Shown: one piece after another, positions 1 through 12,005 of the stretch
Numbering within the stretch: position 1 is the first letter of the stretch
How the letters are laid out: every line of letters starts with the position of its first letter
Origin: Bolinopsis microptera
Lineage: Eukaryota; Ctenophora; Tentaculata; Lobata; Bolinopsidae
NCBI RefSeq assembly: GCF_026151205.1
Contig: NC_087075.1
Location: 6,218,858-6,282,857 of the forward strand
Direction of reading: 5' to 3'
DNA: 64,000 nucleotides
Made by a program: the position numbers and the translations under genes
Notes under the pieces: generated by a model
What the model saw: the letters and a program-made list of their open reading frames with translations, nothing else
Told to the model about the DNA's origin: nothing
Database searches by the model: none

Positions 1-735
1 CAGCTAGTTTCCGTCAATATAATATACCGACAACCAGTTATCGACTGAAAGCTGTGACGATGTTTAATCACACTTGTAAAAACAGCTTATCACTAAGCTC
101 CCACTTCTAAACAATTCATTTCACTGACAACTTCCACCGCACTCAATAACCAGGACAATAACCTCACCACCTTGCCCGGTTATTAAGTCAACGGTTCCAG
201 CCAGTAACAGAGCGGCCAGCCTGCAAGCCGTGCTGATACAAGGTGTCACAAAACATTTGAGGTCGGTGGGCTCGCGTGGGGTTAGGTTGACAAGCAAACA
301 CCTTTACTTAAATCAGTTTCACACGTGGTCTTACAATAACACGTGATAGGTTAGGCGTGTGCTGGGGAAAGTTCGCCATTTTTAACTTTGAAAGATATTT
401 TGACGGTCTAAATGGATATTGATGGTTGGTCGATAAGTTTGTTGGTCTACAATTGAAAAAGCACGTGTGGTATTGAAGTTCTACATGTAGGTACTGTGCA
501 GTGATTAGATTTACTCCATTTGGGTAACCCACAGTCAAATCAAGAAAAGGTTCTTACAGGTAAAGTAACATAGTAAATGTAAAATGTGTGAAAATGTGAA
601 TGGAGGAGACGGAGGGAATGGAGGGAGAAGAAGGGAACAGAACAGAACAAAGAGGGGACGGGCAAAAGGAAACTAAATAGGAGAAATGAGGACAAAGGAG
701 GGACATAGTCAGAAAGGAATTGAGCGGGTCAAAGT
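1..735. other. Intergenic sequence, no gene seen
   Basis: I see no coding exon or RNA gene here. From about 600 the sequence becomes purine-rich on the plus strand (GGAGGGAATGG, GGGAACAGAAC) and grades into the minisatellite that follows. CACGTG palindromes occur near 320 and 340. Confidence 0.5.
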
Positions 736-754
736 GGTGAAAGGGCTCAGGGAA

Positions 755-2133
755 CATAAAGGGACAGAGGGGACAGAGGGGGACAGAGGGGGACAGAGGG
801 GAACAGAGGGGAACAGAGGGAACATAGGGGAACAGAGGGAACAGAGGGAACAGAGGGGAACAGAGGGGAACAGAGGGGAACAGAGGGGAACAGAGGGGGA
901 CAGAGGGAACAGAGGGGAACAGAGGGAGCAGAGGGAACAGAGGGGGACAGAGGGGAACAGAGGGGAACAGAGGGGAACAGAGGGGAACAGAGGGGAACAG
1001 AGGGGAACAGAGGGGAACAGAGGGAACAGAGGGGAACAGAGGGGAACATAGGGGAACATAGGGGAACAGAGGGGGACAAAGGGGAACAGAGGGGACAGAT
1101 GGGGATAGCGGATGACAGAGGGGGACAGAGGGGGACGGAGGCGAACATAGACGAATATAGGGGCACAGAGGGGGACAGAGGGGGACATAGGGGAACATAG
1201 GGGAACAGAGGGGGACACAGGGGGACACAGGGGGACACAGGGGCACGGAGGGGGACACAGGCGAACAGAGGGGAACAGAGGGGAACAGAGGGGGACACAG
1301 GCGAACAGAGGGGGACACAGGGGCACAGAGGGGAACACAGGGGGACAAAGGGGCACACAGGGGAACACAGGGGAACAGAGGGGAACAGAGGGGAACAGAG
1401 GGGAACAGAGGGGAACAGAGGGGAACAGAGGGGAACAGAGGGGAACAGAGGGGAACAGAGGGGGACACAAGGGAACAGAGGGGGACACAGGGGAACAGAG
1501 GGGGACACAGGGGCACAGAGGGGAACACAGGGGGACACAGGGGCACAGAGGGGGACACAGGGGCACAGAGGGGGACGGAGGGGGACACAGGGGAACAGAG
1601 GGGGACACAGGGGCACAGAGGGGAGCAGAGGGCAACACAGGGGGACACAGGCGAACAAAGGGGCACAGAGGGGGACACAGGGGCACAGAGGGGGACGGAG
1701 GGGGACACAGGGGGGCAGAGGGGAACAGAGGGGGACACAGGGGGACACATGGGAACAGAGGGGAACAGAGGGGAACAGAGGGGAACAGAGGGGAACAGAG
1801 GGGAACAGAGGGGAACAGAGGGGAACAGAGGGTAACAGAGGGGAACAGAGGGGAACAGAGGGAACAGAGGGGAACAGAGGGGAACAGAGGGGAACAGAGG
1901 GGAACAGAGGGGAACAGAGGGGAACAGAGGGGAACAGAGGGGGACAAAGGGAACAGAGGGGAACAGAGGGGGACACAGGGGGACACAGGCGAACAGAGGG
2001 GGACAGAGGGGGACACAGGGGAACAGAGGGGAACAGAGGGGAACAGAGGGGAACAGAGGGGAACAGAGGGGAATAGAGGGAACAGAGGGAACAGAGGGGA
2101 ACAGAGGGGGACACAGGCGAACAGAGGGATCAC
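755..2133. repeat. 10-bp purine-rich minisatellite (GGGGAACAGA)n
   Basis: The plus strand is a tandem array of the 10-mer GGGGAACAGA with variants GGGGGACAGA, GGGGGACACA and a 9-bp GGGAACAGA form. The G-rich strand is almost free of T. Because 10 is not a multiple of 3, all three minus-strand frames stay open for about 450 codons and read Pro/Ser/Leu/Cys-rich repeats. These open frames follow from the repeat composition and are not evidence of a gene. Runs of four or five G every 10 bases make the array a candidate for G-quadruplex or triplex structures. Confidence 0.95.
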
Positions 2134-2139
2134 GCAATA

Positions 2140-2970
2140 CGTTTTAATTGTAAAAGTTAGTTTTTATCAATTTACCCTCACTCATGCAGACCTTATGACC
2201 GCTTGACTATTATTAAATCATTACGTAGAAACATGTCAACTATTAGGACTTCTATCATGAAAATATCACTTAAAATTCAGCAACAATCCAAACAGCAGAG
2301 CGCCACACCCTGAGAATTGTAATATGTAACAATCTAACTATCCATAAACTAATCCTCTTCTTAATTGGCTACTTGATACTCTATAAGGTGTATCCAATAT
2401 ATCCCTCAAGTTTACCAAGGGTAATCGAACTGGCAACAAGCACACACAAAGAATTAATTTGTTTCTCAAAACAGTCGAGCTAGGCCTCTTAACATATGGT
2501 CACCTTGCTTGTTCCCCCACCCTAAAGTGTATCTCACCATGCTGACTCAAATGATAACTTTACGGAGGTATTTTTTTCGAATGTAGCAGTCTGATTGTGT
2601 TTCTTGATTGGCAAGGATGGGTCATGTGATCGGATTACTTTCACCTAATTTGTCACACCTATATCTGATTAGCAAGTTACGACCTTCACATTCTCTCAAA
2701 TCAAAACAATTAACTTGTAAACATGCGTGTCACGTGATTGAGGCGGTGCTTCATATCGTAAAAATAAAGCAAGTTCTCATGATCGCAACGCGCCCTCCCC
2801 CACGTGACCTTGTGTTTTCGTCACGTGGGCTACTTTAATAAACACGTGCCTCGTAACGCGTTCATCAGTACCACTTCTTTCAAATTATCGAGCATCACTT
2901 ATATCCGTCACATCTTTTTGATTCGCAAATCTCGGCAGCGAGTTTTTCTAGTTTGATACTTTGCAACTGT
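2140..2970. other. Region upstream of the Fox gene, with CACGTG cluster
   Basis: No coding exon is supported. Between 2720 and 2850 there are several CACGTG palindromes (TGTCACGTGATT, CCCACGTGACC, GTCACGTGGGC, AACACGTGCC), the core bound by bHLH-zip factors. Their position just upstream of the Fox start makes them candidate promoter elements, but the same hexamer also recurs inside minisatellites elsewhere in the window, so this is inference. Confidence 0.4.
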
Positions 2971-3025
2971 CACCACCACTTGTCGTCACCACTTGTCGTC
3001 ACCACTTGTCGTCACCACACTTGAA

Positions 3026-5025
3026 ATGTTGCCGTCAGCTCTGATCCACCGGGCAGCGGGATATCCTAATCTAGCAGGATATCTCCCGGCCTCCTATTAT
3101 CCCTTCCTTTATTCACAGGTCGGTCTGCTTGTTGGAGCACTTAGTTTGTTATGCTGTGGTCAACTATATAATCAGCACTGCATTTGCTTATAAGATGCTT
3201 TGTGATAGAGCTAATATCGGTGCAACTGTATTTCAGACTTGCACTCTATATTATTATTTACTCTAACTCTATGTGTGTTCTAATAATGTAACCTTGTCCA
3301 GGAGGAGCAGCTGGCCCTATCACTTTACACTCGGAGACTAGAACGGGAACAACCCACCAAACCCCCATACTCCTACATAGCTCTTATTGCCATGGCGATA
3401 CAATCTTCTGCGGAGAAGAAACTCACCCTTGCAGGGATATACCAGTACATCATGGATAGGTTCCCATTTTACAGGCAGAATAAACAGGTAAGGAAGTGTA
3501 ACTGCGTGCCTCGATATTGTTCTTGAATTTACTTTTGAACATTTTCAGTCTAAATAAAGCTTTTTTAGACAGCTTACTTTTAATGTAAAGCTACTAGGAC
3601 CTCTCGCTACAATTCCAATATTTAAACATCTCGTTCCTCCAGGGTTGGCAGAATAGCATCCGACACAACCTGTCCCTGAACGACTGTTTTGTGAAGGTAC
3701 CACGTGATAAGAACGATCCTGGTAAAGGTAACTACTGGGCTCTGGACTCTGCCTGTGTGGACTTGTTCGAGAACGGGAACTTCAGGAGACGGAGGAGACG
3801 TGTTAAAGGTGAGAACCTTACATTTTACATTATTTGTCATTAGTAGTGAGTACGATGCCGCGTGAATGATTTATCGTCACGGTTTTAGAATTTGCTTAGT
3901 TAATTATGATTTTTTTAAAATAGCAGTGGTCAGTTGATGATTTTGGTTATGCAACATTTACCAGTTATCTTAAGAAATATTGTTTGAACATGTTTTATGT
4001 TTTATAGAGTTATTTAACGGGAGACACAGTTCGGTAGTGTTCTTCTTGGTAATTCCATGTTTAATTCCAGTATAATTCCAGTTTAATTTCACAGTACCAA
4101 TTACTCAAGACTAACCTAGCATAATTTACCAGGACCTAAATGTTCAAGTGGAGACGAGGTAGACGTTGTTGGAGACAACAACTCCACAGGGAGCCCTGAA
4201 CCGGATCAGGGCGGTACCTTCACCCCCACCTCCACCAAATCCCCCTGTCCTAGATCCCTCCTGAAACTCTCCGACCTGACTCCCAAACAGTCCGGTTACA
4301 GGCTCTCCTCTAACGGCTTCAGATCAGGAGGGACCAGTGAACCTGTTTCAGTCCTCCTCAACTCCTCCTCCTATCCCACCTCAGAACTACTACACACCAA
4401 AGCAGAGCAACGAAACAACGCAGCAAACAACAGGCACTTCCCAACTAGAACAAGTGTTCTGGACAACTCTTATGTTCCGGGCCCGTATACTGTGACCATG
4501 GCGACCAGCTGCAGGTCCCCGGAAATGGGGAGCAAGCCGTTAACTCCTCCAGTCACTCCCATGTCAACCGGGTCTCCTGTTACCATGGCAACCAGCTCGC
4601 CTGTAACACCCCTTACCGGGACTCAACGAGATAAACTGTTCCATACCCCGACTCCCAAATCGTTCAGTATTGCGGACCTGTTGGCCCCTGAAAGCCGGCC
4701 CAGGATCTCGGGGGACTCCAAACCAACTCTCCAACTACAGACCTCTCCAAAGCAAGCCTCTCCCGGGGTAGCTGAGGAGGAGATGAGAAGACCAACTCCA
4801 GAGATCTCCACTAATCGTTTGATAAAAAGTCCGGTCCCAGTGCCGTGTCAAGACAACCCTGTCAGAACAGCAACTCCGACCGACCAGATGAAATTAGAAC
4901 ATCTCCACCGGTCAGCGGGAGGAAAACACCAGAGACAAGCTTTGGACATGCAGTACGAGCAGACCAACAGAAACATCAACTATCTGAGGTCCTTTCTTCT
5001 CGCTCAAAGGTTGAATACTTTGTAG
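3026..5025 (+). CDS. Forkhead (Fox) transcription factor, FoxL1/FoxC-like
   Basis: This is a DNA-binding nuclear transcription factor of the forkhead family. I read four exons: 3026-3118, 3302-3487, 3643-3808 and 4133-5025, all with GT-AG borders and matching phases, giving about 445 residues. The forkhead domain covers residues 51-148: [17 protein letters not shown], then [20 protein letters not shown] (recognition helix) and [10 protein letters not shown], ending in the basic wing [14 protein letters not shown]. The DLFENGNF and [13 protein letters not shown] segments resemble FoxL1 and FoxC most, but the subfamily cannot be settled by eye. The long last exon is Ser/Pro/Thr-rich and contains SFSIADLLA near residue 325, an eh1-like motif of the type that recruits Groucho/TLE co-repressors. 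ATG 3026 is the first good start; a short CACTTGTCGTCAC direct repeat precedes it. AATAAA lies near 5437. The intron between exons 2 and 3 splits the forkhead domain. Confidence 0.92.
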
Positions 5026-6100
5026 ATAAACTGTCCCCCATCAAAGAATTCCGTCCAGTCTTTTTAGAATTATTTTAGGTTGATAGATAATAATCATAAT
5101 TGCTTAATTGTTAATTTATTGTTTCCATAATGTGTAAATTATTTGAAATTTCCATACGTTATCAAAATTATTTATTTTAAATTTAAGTTATTTTCATCCT
5201 GTCTGTAGTGGGCAGAATCAAATGCATGGTAAGAACGTTTTGTAAAAATTTCATCTAATTTGAATTCTAAACGGTAATTTTCGTTACCCTAGAAATATTA
5301 CATATTCTGATCGACTAAAGTTCAGTTTTTCAATCAGATTTTGTCTCTTATAAAGCTTCATTAATTTTCATTATGATTTAAACATTTTTTAGTGAGAAGG
5401 CCTTATAATCTATTCTAGAACTTAAACAACAATAGAAATAAAGTCTCTAGAACTTTCTTGAAAAATCCCAACCTTTAGTATTACAACTATACTGATAAGT
5501 ATATATATTGATGTTTTCTGATATCATTGTTTACCGCCGATAGATACAAAACATTTTGTTCATAAGCATCTCTATAAGTCACTCTACATCGATAGTTGTT
5601 AAATTTAAACAGAGATATAGCCCACAGTGAGAAAACTAAAGAGAACTTTTAACTCTCAACTCTGTTTTTTATAAGTACTTTCACTTAGAATAAAAGAAAT
5701 GTGAGCATGCGAGAGGGGATAAAGAGAATGTAGCTGCGGTTTTACTTTAGATAATAGAATAATAGAAAGTATAAAAACACAGCCCGGCTAGTAACAGTCC
5801 GGCTAGTAACGCTTCAATCACGGTATTGATAGAGATTATATCAATCTTTTTAAAACTTTATAAGATTTAGTTGTTTGTAATAATTTATTTGATATTAAGC
5901 CGTATCAAAATGGACAAGTTGTGTCTTCTTTCTTTATAATATATCATCAATATATATATTATTCTCGTCAACGAAACGTACCGTTTAATTAAATATGATA
6001 TGACGGTAAAAACCTACAAAATTAACGAGCGCCCTTAAAGCAGTTAAATCAGTGAGCTATTATACTGATTATTTAGAAAACCCAGTTGGTAATGAACCCT
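5026..6100. other. 3' UTR and AT-rich intergenic sequence
   Basis: This stretch follows the Fox stop codon. It is AT-rich and contains a candidate poly(A) signal (GAAATAAAGTC near 5435). No exon, RNA gene or mobile element is recognisable before the 21-bp array starts. Confidence 0.5.
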
Positions 6101-6104
6101 GAAG

Positions 6105-8632
6105 CAATGGTCCTAGCAGTGCAGCGAACTGTCCTAGCAGTGCAGTGAACTGTCCTAGCAGTGCAGCGAACTGTCCTAGCAGTGCAGCGAACTGTCCTAG
6201 CAGTACAGTGAACTGTCCTAGCAGTGCAGTGAACTGTCCTAGCAGTGCAGTGAACTGTCCTAGCAGTGCAGTGAACTGTCCTAGCAGTGCAGTGAACTGT
6301 CCTAGCAGTGCAATGAACTGCCCTAACAATGCAGTGAAATGACCTAGCAGTGCAGTGAACTGTCCTAGCAGTGCAGTGAACTGTCCTAGCAGTGCAGTGA
6401 ACTGTCCTAGCAGTGCAGTGAACTGCCCTAACAATGCAGTGAACTGTCCTAGCAGTGCAACGAACTGTCCTAGCAGTGCAGTGAACTGTCCTAGCAGTGC
6501 AGTAAACTGTCCTAGCAGTGCAGTGAACTGTCCTAGCAGTGCAGTGAACTGTCCTAGCAGTGCAGTGAACTGCCCTAACAATGCAGTGAACTGTCCTAGC
6601 AGTGCAACGAACTGTCCTAGCAGTGCAATGAACTGCTCTAGCAGTGCAGTGAACTGTCCTAGCAGTGCAGTGAACTGTCCTAGCAGTGCAGTGAACTGTC
6701 CTAGCAGTGCAGTGAACTGTCCTAGCAGTGCAGGGAACTGTCCTAGCAGTGCAGCGAACTGTCCTAGCAGTGCAGTGAACTGTCCTAGCAGTGCAGTGAA
6801 CTGTCCTAGCAGGGCAGTGAACTGTCCTAGCAATGCAGTGAACTGCCCTAGCAGTGCAGTGAACTGTCCTAGCAGTGCAGTGAACTGTCCTAGCAGTGCA
6901 GGGAACTGTCCTAGCAGTGCAGTGAACTGTCCTAGCAGTGCAGTGAACTGCCCTAGCAGTGCAGTGAACTGTCCTAGCAGTGCAGTGAACTGTCCTAGCA
7001 GTGCAGGGAACTGTCCTAGCAGTGCAGTGAACTGCCCTAACAATGCAGTGAAATGACCTAGCAGTGCAGTGAACTGTCCTAGCAGTGCAGTGAACTGTCC
7101 TAGCAGTGCAATGAACTGTCCTAGCAGTGCAGTGAACTGTCCTAGCAGTGCAGTGAACTGTCCTAGCAGTGCAGTGAACTGTCCTAGCAGTGCAGTGAAC
7201 TGTCCTATCAGTGCAGTGAACTGCCCTAGCAGTGCAGTGAAATGACCTAGCAGTGCAGTGAACTGTCCTAGCAGTGCAGTGAACTGTCCTAGCAGTGCAG
7301 TGAACTGCCCTAACAATGCAGTGAACTGTCCTAGCAGTGCAGTGAACTGCCCTAGCAGTGCAGTGAACTGTCCTAGCAGTGCAGTGAACTGTCCTAGCAG
7401 TGCAGTGAACTGTCCTAGCAGTGCAGTGAACTGTCCTAGCAGTGCAGTGAACTGTCCTAGCAGTGCGGTGAATTGTCCTAGCAGTGCAGTGAACTGTCCT
7501 AGCAGTGCAGTGAACTGCCCTAGCAGTGCAGTGAACTGTCCTAGCAGTGCAGTGAACTGTCCTAGCAGTGCAGTGAACTGTCCTAGCAGTGCAGCGAACT
7601 GTGCTAGCAGTGCAGCGAACTGTCCTAGCAGTGCAGGGAACTGTCCTAGCAGTGCAGTGAACTGTCCTAGCAGTGCAGTGAACTGCCCTAGCAGTGCAGT
7701 GAACTGTCCTAGCAGTGCAATGAACTGTCCTAGCAGTGCAACGAACTGTCCTAGCAGTGCAGTGAACTGTCCTAGCAGTGCAGTACACTGTCCTAGCAGT
7801 GCAGTGAACTGTCCTAGCAGTGCAGTGAAATGACCTAGCAGTGCAGTGAACTGTCCTAGCAGTGCAGTGAACTGTCCTAGCAGTGCAACGAACTGTCCTA
7901 GCAGTGCAGTGAACTGTCCTAGCAGTGCAGTGAACTGTCCTAGCAGTGCAGTACACTGTCCTAGCAGTGCAGTGAACTGTCCTAGCAATGCAGGGAACTG
8001 TCCTAGCAGTGCAGTGAACTGTCCTAGCAGTGCAGTGAACTGTCCTAGCAGTGCAGTGAACTGTCCTAGCAGTGTAGGGAACTGTCCTAGCAGTGCAGTA
8101 CACTGTCCTAGCAGTGCAGTGAACTGCCGTAGCAGTGCAGTGAACTGTCCTAGCAGTGCAGTGAACTGTCCTAGCAGTGCAGTGAACTGTCCTAGCAGTG
8201 CGGTGAATTGTCCTAGCAGTGCAGTGAACTGTCCTAGCAGTGCAGTGAACTGCCCTAACAGTGCAGTGAACTGTCCTAGCAGTGCAGTGAACTGTCCTAG
8301 CAGTGCAGCGAACTGTGCTAGCAGTGCAGCGAACTGTCCTAGCAGTGCAGTGAACTGTCCTAGCAGTGCAGTGAACTGTCCTAGCAGTGCAGTGAACTGT
8401 CCTAGCAGTGCAGTGAACTGTCCTAGCAGTGCAGTGAACTGTCCTAGCAGTGCAGTGAACTGTCCTAACAGTGCAGTGAACTATCCTAGTAGTGCGGTGA
8501 ACTGTCCTAGTAGTGCGGTGAACTGTCCTAGCAGTGCAGGGAACTGTCCTAACAGTGCAGTGAACTATCCTAGTAGTGCGGTGAACTGTCCTAGTAGTGC
8601 GGTGAACTGCCCTAGCAGTGCAGTGAACTTCG
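6105..8632. repeat. 21-bp minisatellite, about 120 copies
   Basis: The unit is AGTGCAGTGAACTGTCCT plus AGC, 21 bp, repeated about 120 times with point variants (for example CCCTAACAATGCAGTGAA and CAGCGAACTGTGCT). Because 21 is divisible by 3, a seven-residue repeat is maintained in each frame: NCPSSAV on plus, LLGQFTA and CTARTVH on minus, giving open frames of 639 and 939 codons. No flanking exon, promoter or splice context supports translation. Variant units recur as blocks (GCCCTAACAATG followed by AAATGACC), which indicates higher-order duplication. Confidence 0.95.
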
Positions 8633-8907
8633 GCTTCTTGTAAGGCTCTTCCTTGAAAGTGCTGGTTTACATTGTAATGCAGGTAATGCCGAACAGAGGC
8701 ACATATTAGGTGCGATGGGTGCGGGATCGCACAATTTACCGTTTTCCGCACATTTCCGCATAATTTATTGTTTTCCGCACATTTCCGAACATTTTGTAAT
8801 TTTCTGCATATTTCCGCATAATCTAGCATTTTCCGCGTAATTTCGCATAATTTTGAAATTTTCGCGTTAAGATTTGCAAGTTTAAAAACCAAAATATTTT
8901 AAAAGTC

Positions 8908-9180
8908 GGGCTCTTTTAGGACCGTGACTCAGGCCCTTTCAGGACCCTGACCCAGGCCCTTTCGGGACCCTGACCCAGGCCCTTTCGGGACCCTGACCCA
9001 GGCCCTTTCGGGACCGTGACCCGCCAGGCCCTTTTGGAACTCATGCCTAGGCCACGTGACCCGGTTACCACGTGACCCAGGCCTTTATGGGACCGTGACC
9101 CAGGCCCTTTCGGGACCGTTACCCAGGCCCTTTCGGGACCGTGACCCAGGCCCTTTCGGGACCGTGACCCAGGCCGTTAT
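8908..9180. repeat. 23-bp minisatellite inside the left arm of the TIR element
   Basis: Tandem copies of a 23-bp unit (GGGACCGTGACCCAGG followed by CCCTTTC), about eleven in number. Variants carry GGACCCTGACCC or interrupting CACGTGAC segments. The right arm of the enclosing element has no such array, so it expanded after the arms formed. Confidence 0.85.
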
Positions 9181-10238
9181 GGAACCCTCGTCGTTACCGT
9201 ACTTCGATTATAGTGTATCAGTTATCATTCGTAACTTCACCACATCATCTGCTTACTCTATATCACATCACAACGTCATGGACCGTTTCCTAAAGAAACG
9301 AACAGCTACACACAGTGACCGGCTGCACGACGGCCAGGCCCCCTCATTATTCGGGGTCCCACGGAGATCATATCATGACACCAATTAGTGACGTATGATT
9401 AGTGATGTGATCCATCAGTAGCATTTAATTGACCTAGAAATGGGCTAGATACAAAGTAGAGTTCACATGTCGACTCTGTTCACATAATATTATTAGTTAA
9501 ATTGTGTTAATACTTTACCATACTACACGTAATAAAACAAATAAACCCTGTTTACAATGAGATAACATCACATGATCGAATCACGTGTTTTGATAACAAA
9601 GCTAGAGACTAAGGGGTATGGAGCACACTGCTTTTCATGTGTTTTATAGACTGACCATTAGTTCTTTTACACAGATTGTACTACTCGTCTTAACTATAAT
9701 TATAAAGATTATCTTTTGTGGGGACCGAGGGCTCGTCGTCCGAGTATAAAGCTGACACTCCTGATCACTACGTTCATAGAAATATTTCCTTTACCCTCAT
9801 GAGATGTTGTCTGTATATATTGTCTTAACAATTGATCAATGTTCTCATTGTTCCAAATCTCATGATTCAATTTCACTTAACAAATTAACTCCTAACTAAC
9901 CTTATGCCTAACTTACCTTATGCCTAACACGCATTACACATTATTTTATTTCCTTATCTTTGCCTTTGTTGATTGTTCATCTTCTCGCACAATTCCTTAA
10001 GTCGGTGAGTCATCGTCATGTGAATGTTTGCATAATGATCATTATGATCATTATGAGCCTAACATATTTTTTCCGGTTTACTTGCTACACGTTGCGATCA
10101 AAAGGGTGTGTCAACGATTTACTTTACTGAAGCCCGTACCTTTTAGTAGTACCTACCTCTCGATATACGATTTTGGAATCGAAGCTTCCCCCTTGTAATG
10201 CGACCACTTATGTGATATACGAGTCAAGCGGTCAGATC

Positions 10239-10560
10239 TTAAAGATCATGTTTACTTCTTAATGCAATGCCATGATGTACAGAGTTTTTTTTTTTTTTTT
10301 TTTTAATTTTTATTTTTTTATTAATATGCAACCTACTAAAACCAATGGAGCCCTCCTCGGGGTCATTCCTCTCGCATTTGCGAAAGTCGTCCCAAAGGTG
10401 TAAAAGGAGGTCAGGATTTGTACTCGCCAAGCTCTTACATCGCTAATTGTTGACCATCGGCCTCCACTGGAGGTAAGTTTCTTTAGAGTGGAGGCCAACC
10501 GTCAGCTTGGGATGCAGGGCCAAGCGGGAAACAACGTCAAGGCCCCTTTCTACTTAGGCC
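10239..10560 (-). mobile_element. Probable retroposed tail (poly(A) on minus strand) nested in the TIR element
   Basis: A run of about 20 T at 10285-10304, followed by TTTTTA-rich sequence, is a poly(A)-like tail when read on the minus strand. Upstream of the tail on that strand is a compact GC-richer block (10320-10550) unlike its AT-rich surroundings. This looks like the 3' end of a SINE or truncated LINE inserted into the spacer of the larger element. The block keeps two overlapping open frames of about 60 codons, which I do not consider a gene. The family is not identified. Confidence 0.4.
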
Positions 10561-11440
10561 ATGTTGGTTTTGGCAGATACTGTGGTAATAAAATATAAAG
10601 TGAATGAGTGAAATGAAGTGAGTGAAAAGGGTGTAAGAGAGGAGGCTGGAGGAGCTTGTAAGAAATTTAGGAAAGGAAGGAAGCAGGGCATGTACTACAA
10701 AAAGACAGCTACTAGTAGTACTGCAAGATTGTAACAATAACTGATAAAAATTAAATAACTTAGACAGCAATAAAAATGGAGTGGACATATTACCCTAATC
10801 GGCCAAGATCGACACAATAAGAACTTCTGTGACCATATATTATGTGAACAGAGTTGACATGTGAACTCTACCCTGTATCTAGCCCATTTCTAGGTCAGTT
10901 AAATTCTACTGATGGATCACATCACTAATTATACGTCACTAATTGGTGATATGATCTGATCTACGTGGGACCCCTAATAATAAGGGGGCCTGGTCGTCGG
11001 CCTCTCCAGTGACCCATCATCAAGCTCACCACACAAGAAACAGAAGATACCTGCATGGGATCTGATCGACTCTATCAAGAGGCGACTTCAAATAACTGTC
11101 TCCTGATCTCTACCAGATCAAGTCACTGTTCTCAGATAACTGAATCTCAATATTAGGTTCAATCATGGTCTTAGTAAAGAACTACACCTTCAGTAACACA
11201 TAAACAGACCTATTTTTGATAAGAGCGGCGGTTATACGTTTAGAATTTCCACAGTCCTTGAGAAAATGCAAAGGAAAACCGCACAATTCCCACACAAATT
11301 TCGAAAAAATCGCCGCACATTTGCCACATAATTGGTAAAAATTTACCGCACCTTACCGCACATTTAACCTTTGGCTTTATAGTCGGGTGTGGTACCGCAT
11401 AATTTCGATTTTTTTTTACCGCACCTAATATGTGCCTCTG

Positions 11441-11828
11441 TCAGAAGAGGGATACCAGTCTTGGTACTTAAGTCATCTAGGTAGCTCTCGAACTCCTCTA
11501 GAAACATACATTCCGTGTATCTAGCTTTCTTTGTATAAGGAGGCATGTATATGTTCACAAGGCGAATCGAATCTGTCTCAGTCTCAGATTGGAGCAATGC
11601 TTCCATAACCTGGAACGTTTTGTACTTAGTTACCTTTTCGTTAACTTTTAAGGTTATTTCTGGTCTGTAAAGGAAAGCAATACCTCCTCCACCTCTGCGT
11701 TTTCTAGGATTTGATAGTATCTCCCAGCCATAACTCTTGATCTCTTGAATCTTTACACTATCTGCCTCCTTAAGAAACGTTTCCTGGACAAAGCAAACAT
11801 CACATTTCTGATCATTGAGGTGCTCCAT
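11441..11828 (-). pseudogene. LINE endonuclease-domain fragment
   Basis: Read on minus from 11828, this encodes the N-terminal part of an apurinic-type endonuclease as found at the start of non-LTR retrotransposon ORF2: CDVCFVQETFLKE (the catalytic QE motif), RRGGGGIAFLYRPEI and VNIYMPPYTKK. The frame runs into the inverted-repeat end of the neighbouring element at 11440, right after TKTGIPLL, just before the expected GDFN motif. Reverse transcriptase is absent, so this is a truncated dead copy. It differs in sequence from the intact LINE at 28.8-31.9 kb and belongs to another family. Confidence 0.8.
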
Positions 11829-12005
11829 ATATCTGTTAATTTATATTACATATTCTGATATTAAACGGGTAGCTGATTTTGATAAATAACATCGTGATCC
11901 GACGTGATCAATTCTTCAATTATTTTAATCGAAGTACAACGGCTGCACCCCTGATACTTTAACTTAATAAGAGACGTATATATGTAGGGGGCACATACTT
12001 ATTAC

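Larger units (their letters stand above)
8694..11440. mobile_element. DNA transposon or foldback element with long inverted arms
   Basis: A perfect 21-bp terminal inverted repeat begins CAGAGGCACATATTAGG at 8694 and ends CCTAATATGTGCCTCTG at 11440. Subterminal arms are also inverted. 8720-8880 and 11225-11415 share CCGCACATTT and CGCATAATTT motifs. 9325-9495 pairs with 10835-11000, including the ends TGACCTAGAAATGGGCTAGA and TCTAGCCCATTTCTAGGTCA. The left arm alone carries a 23-bp array (8908-9180). No transposase is visible, so it is non-autonomous. The CAGAG ends resemble hAT ends, but the 8-bp flanks (ATGCCGAA and TCAGAAGA) are not a clean target duplication, so the superfamily is unknown. 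Confidence 0.8.

Noticed and set aside
554-2137. Long minus-strand frames rich in Pro, Ser, Leu and Cys
   Set aside because: They are translations of a 10-bp repeat open in all frames; no start context, splice site or conserved domain.
6069-8892. Frames of 639 and 939 codons (LLGQFTA and CTARTVH repeats)
   Set aside because: Open simply because the unit is 21 bp and lacks stops; variation is not frame-specific.
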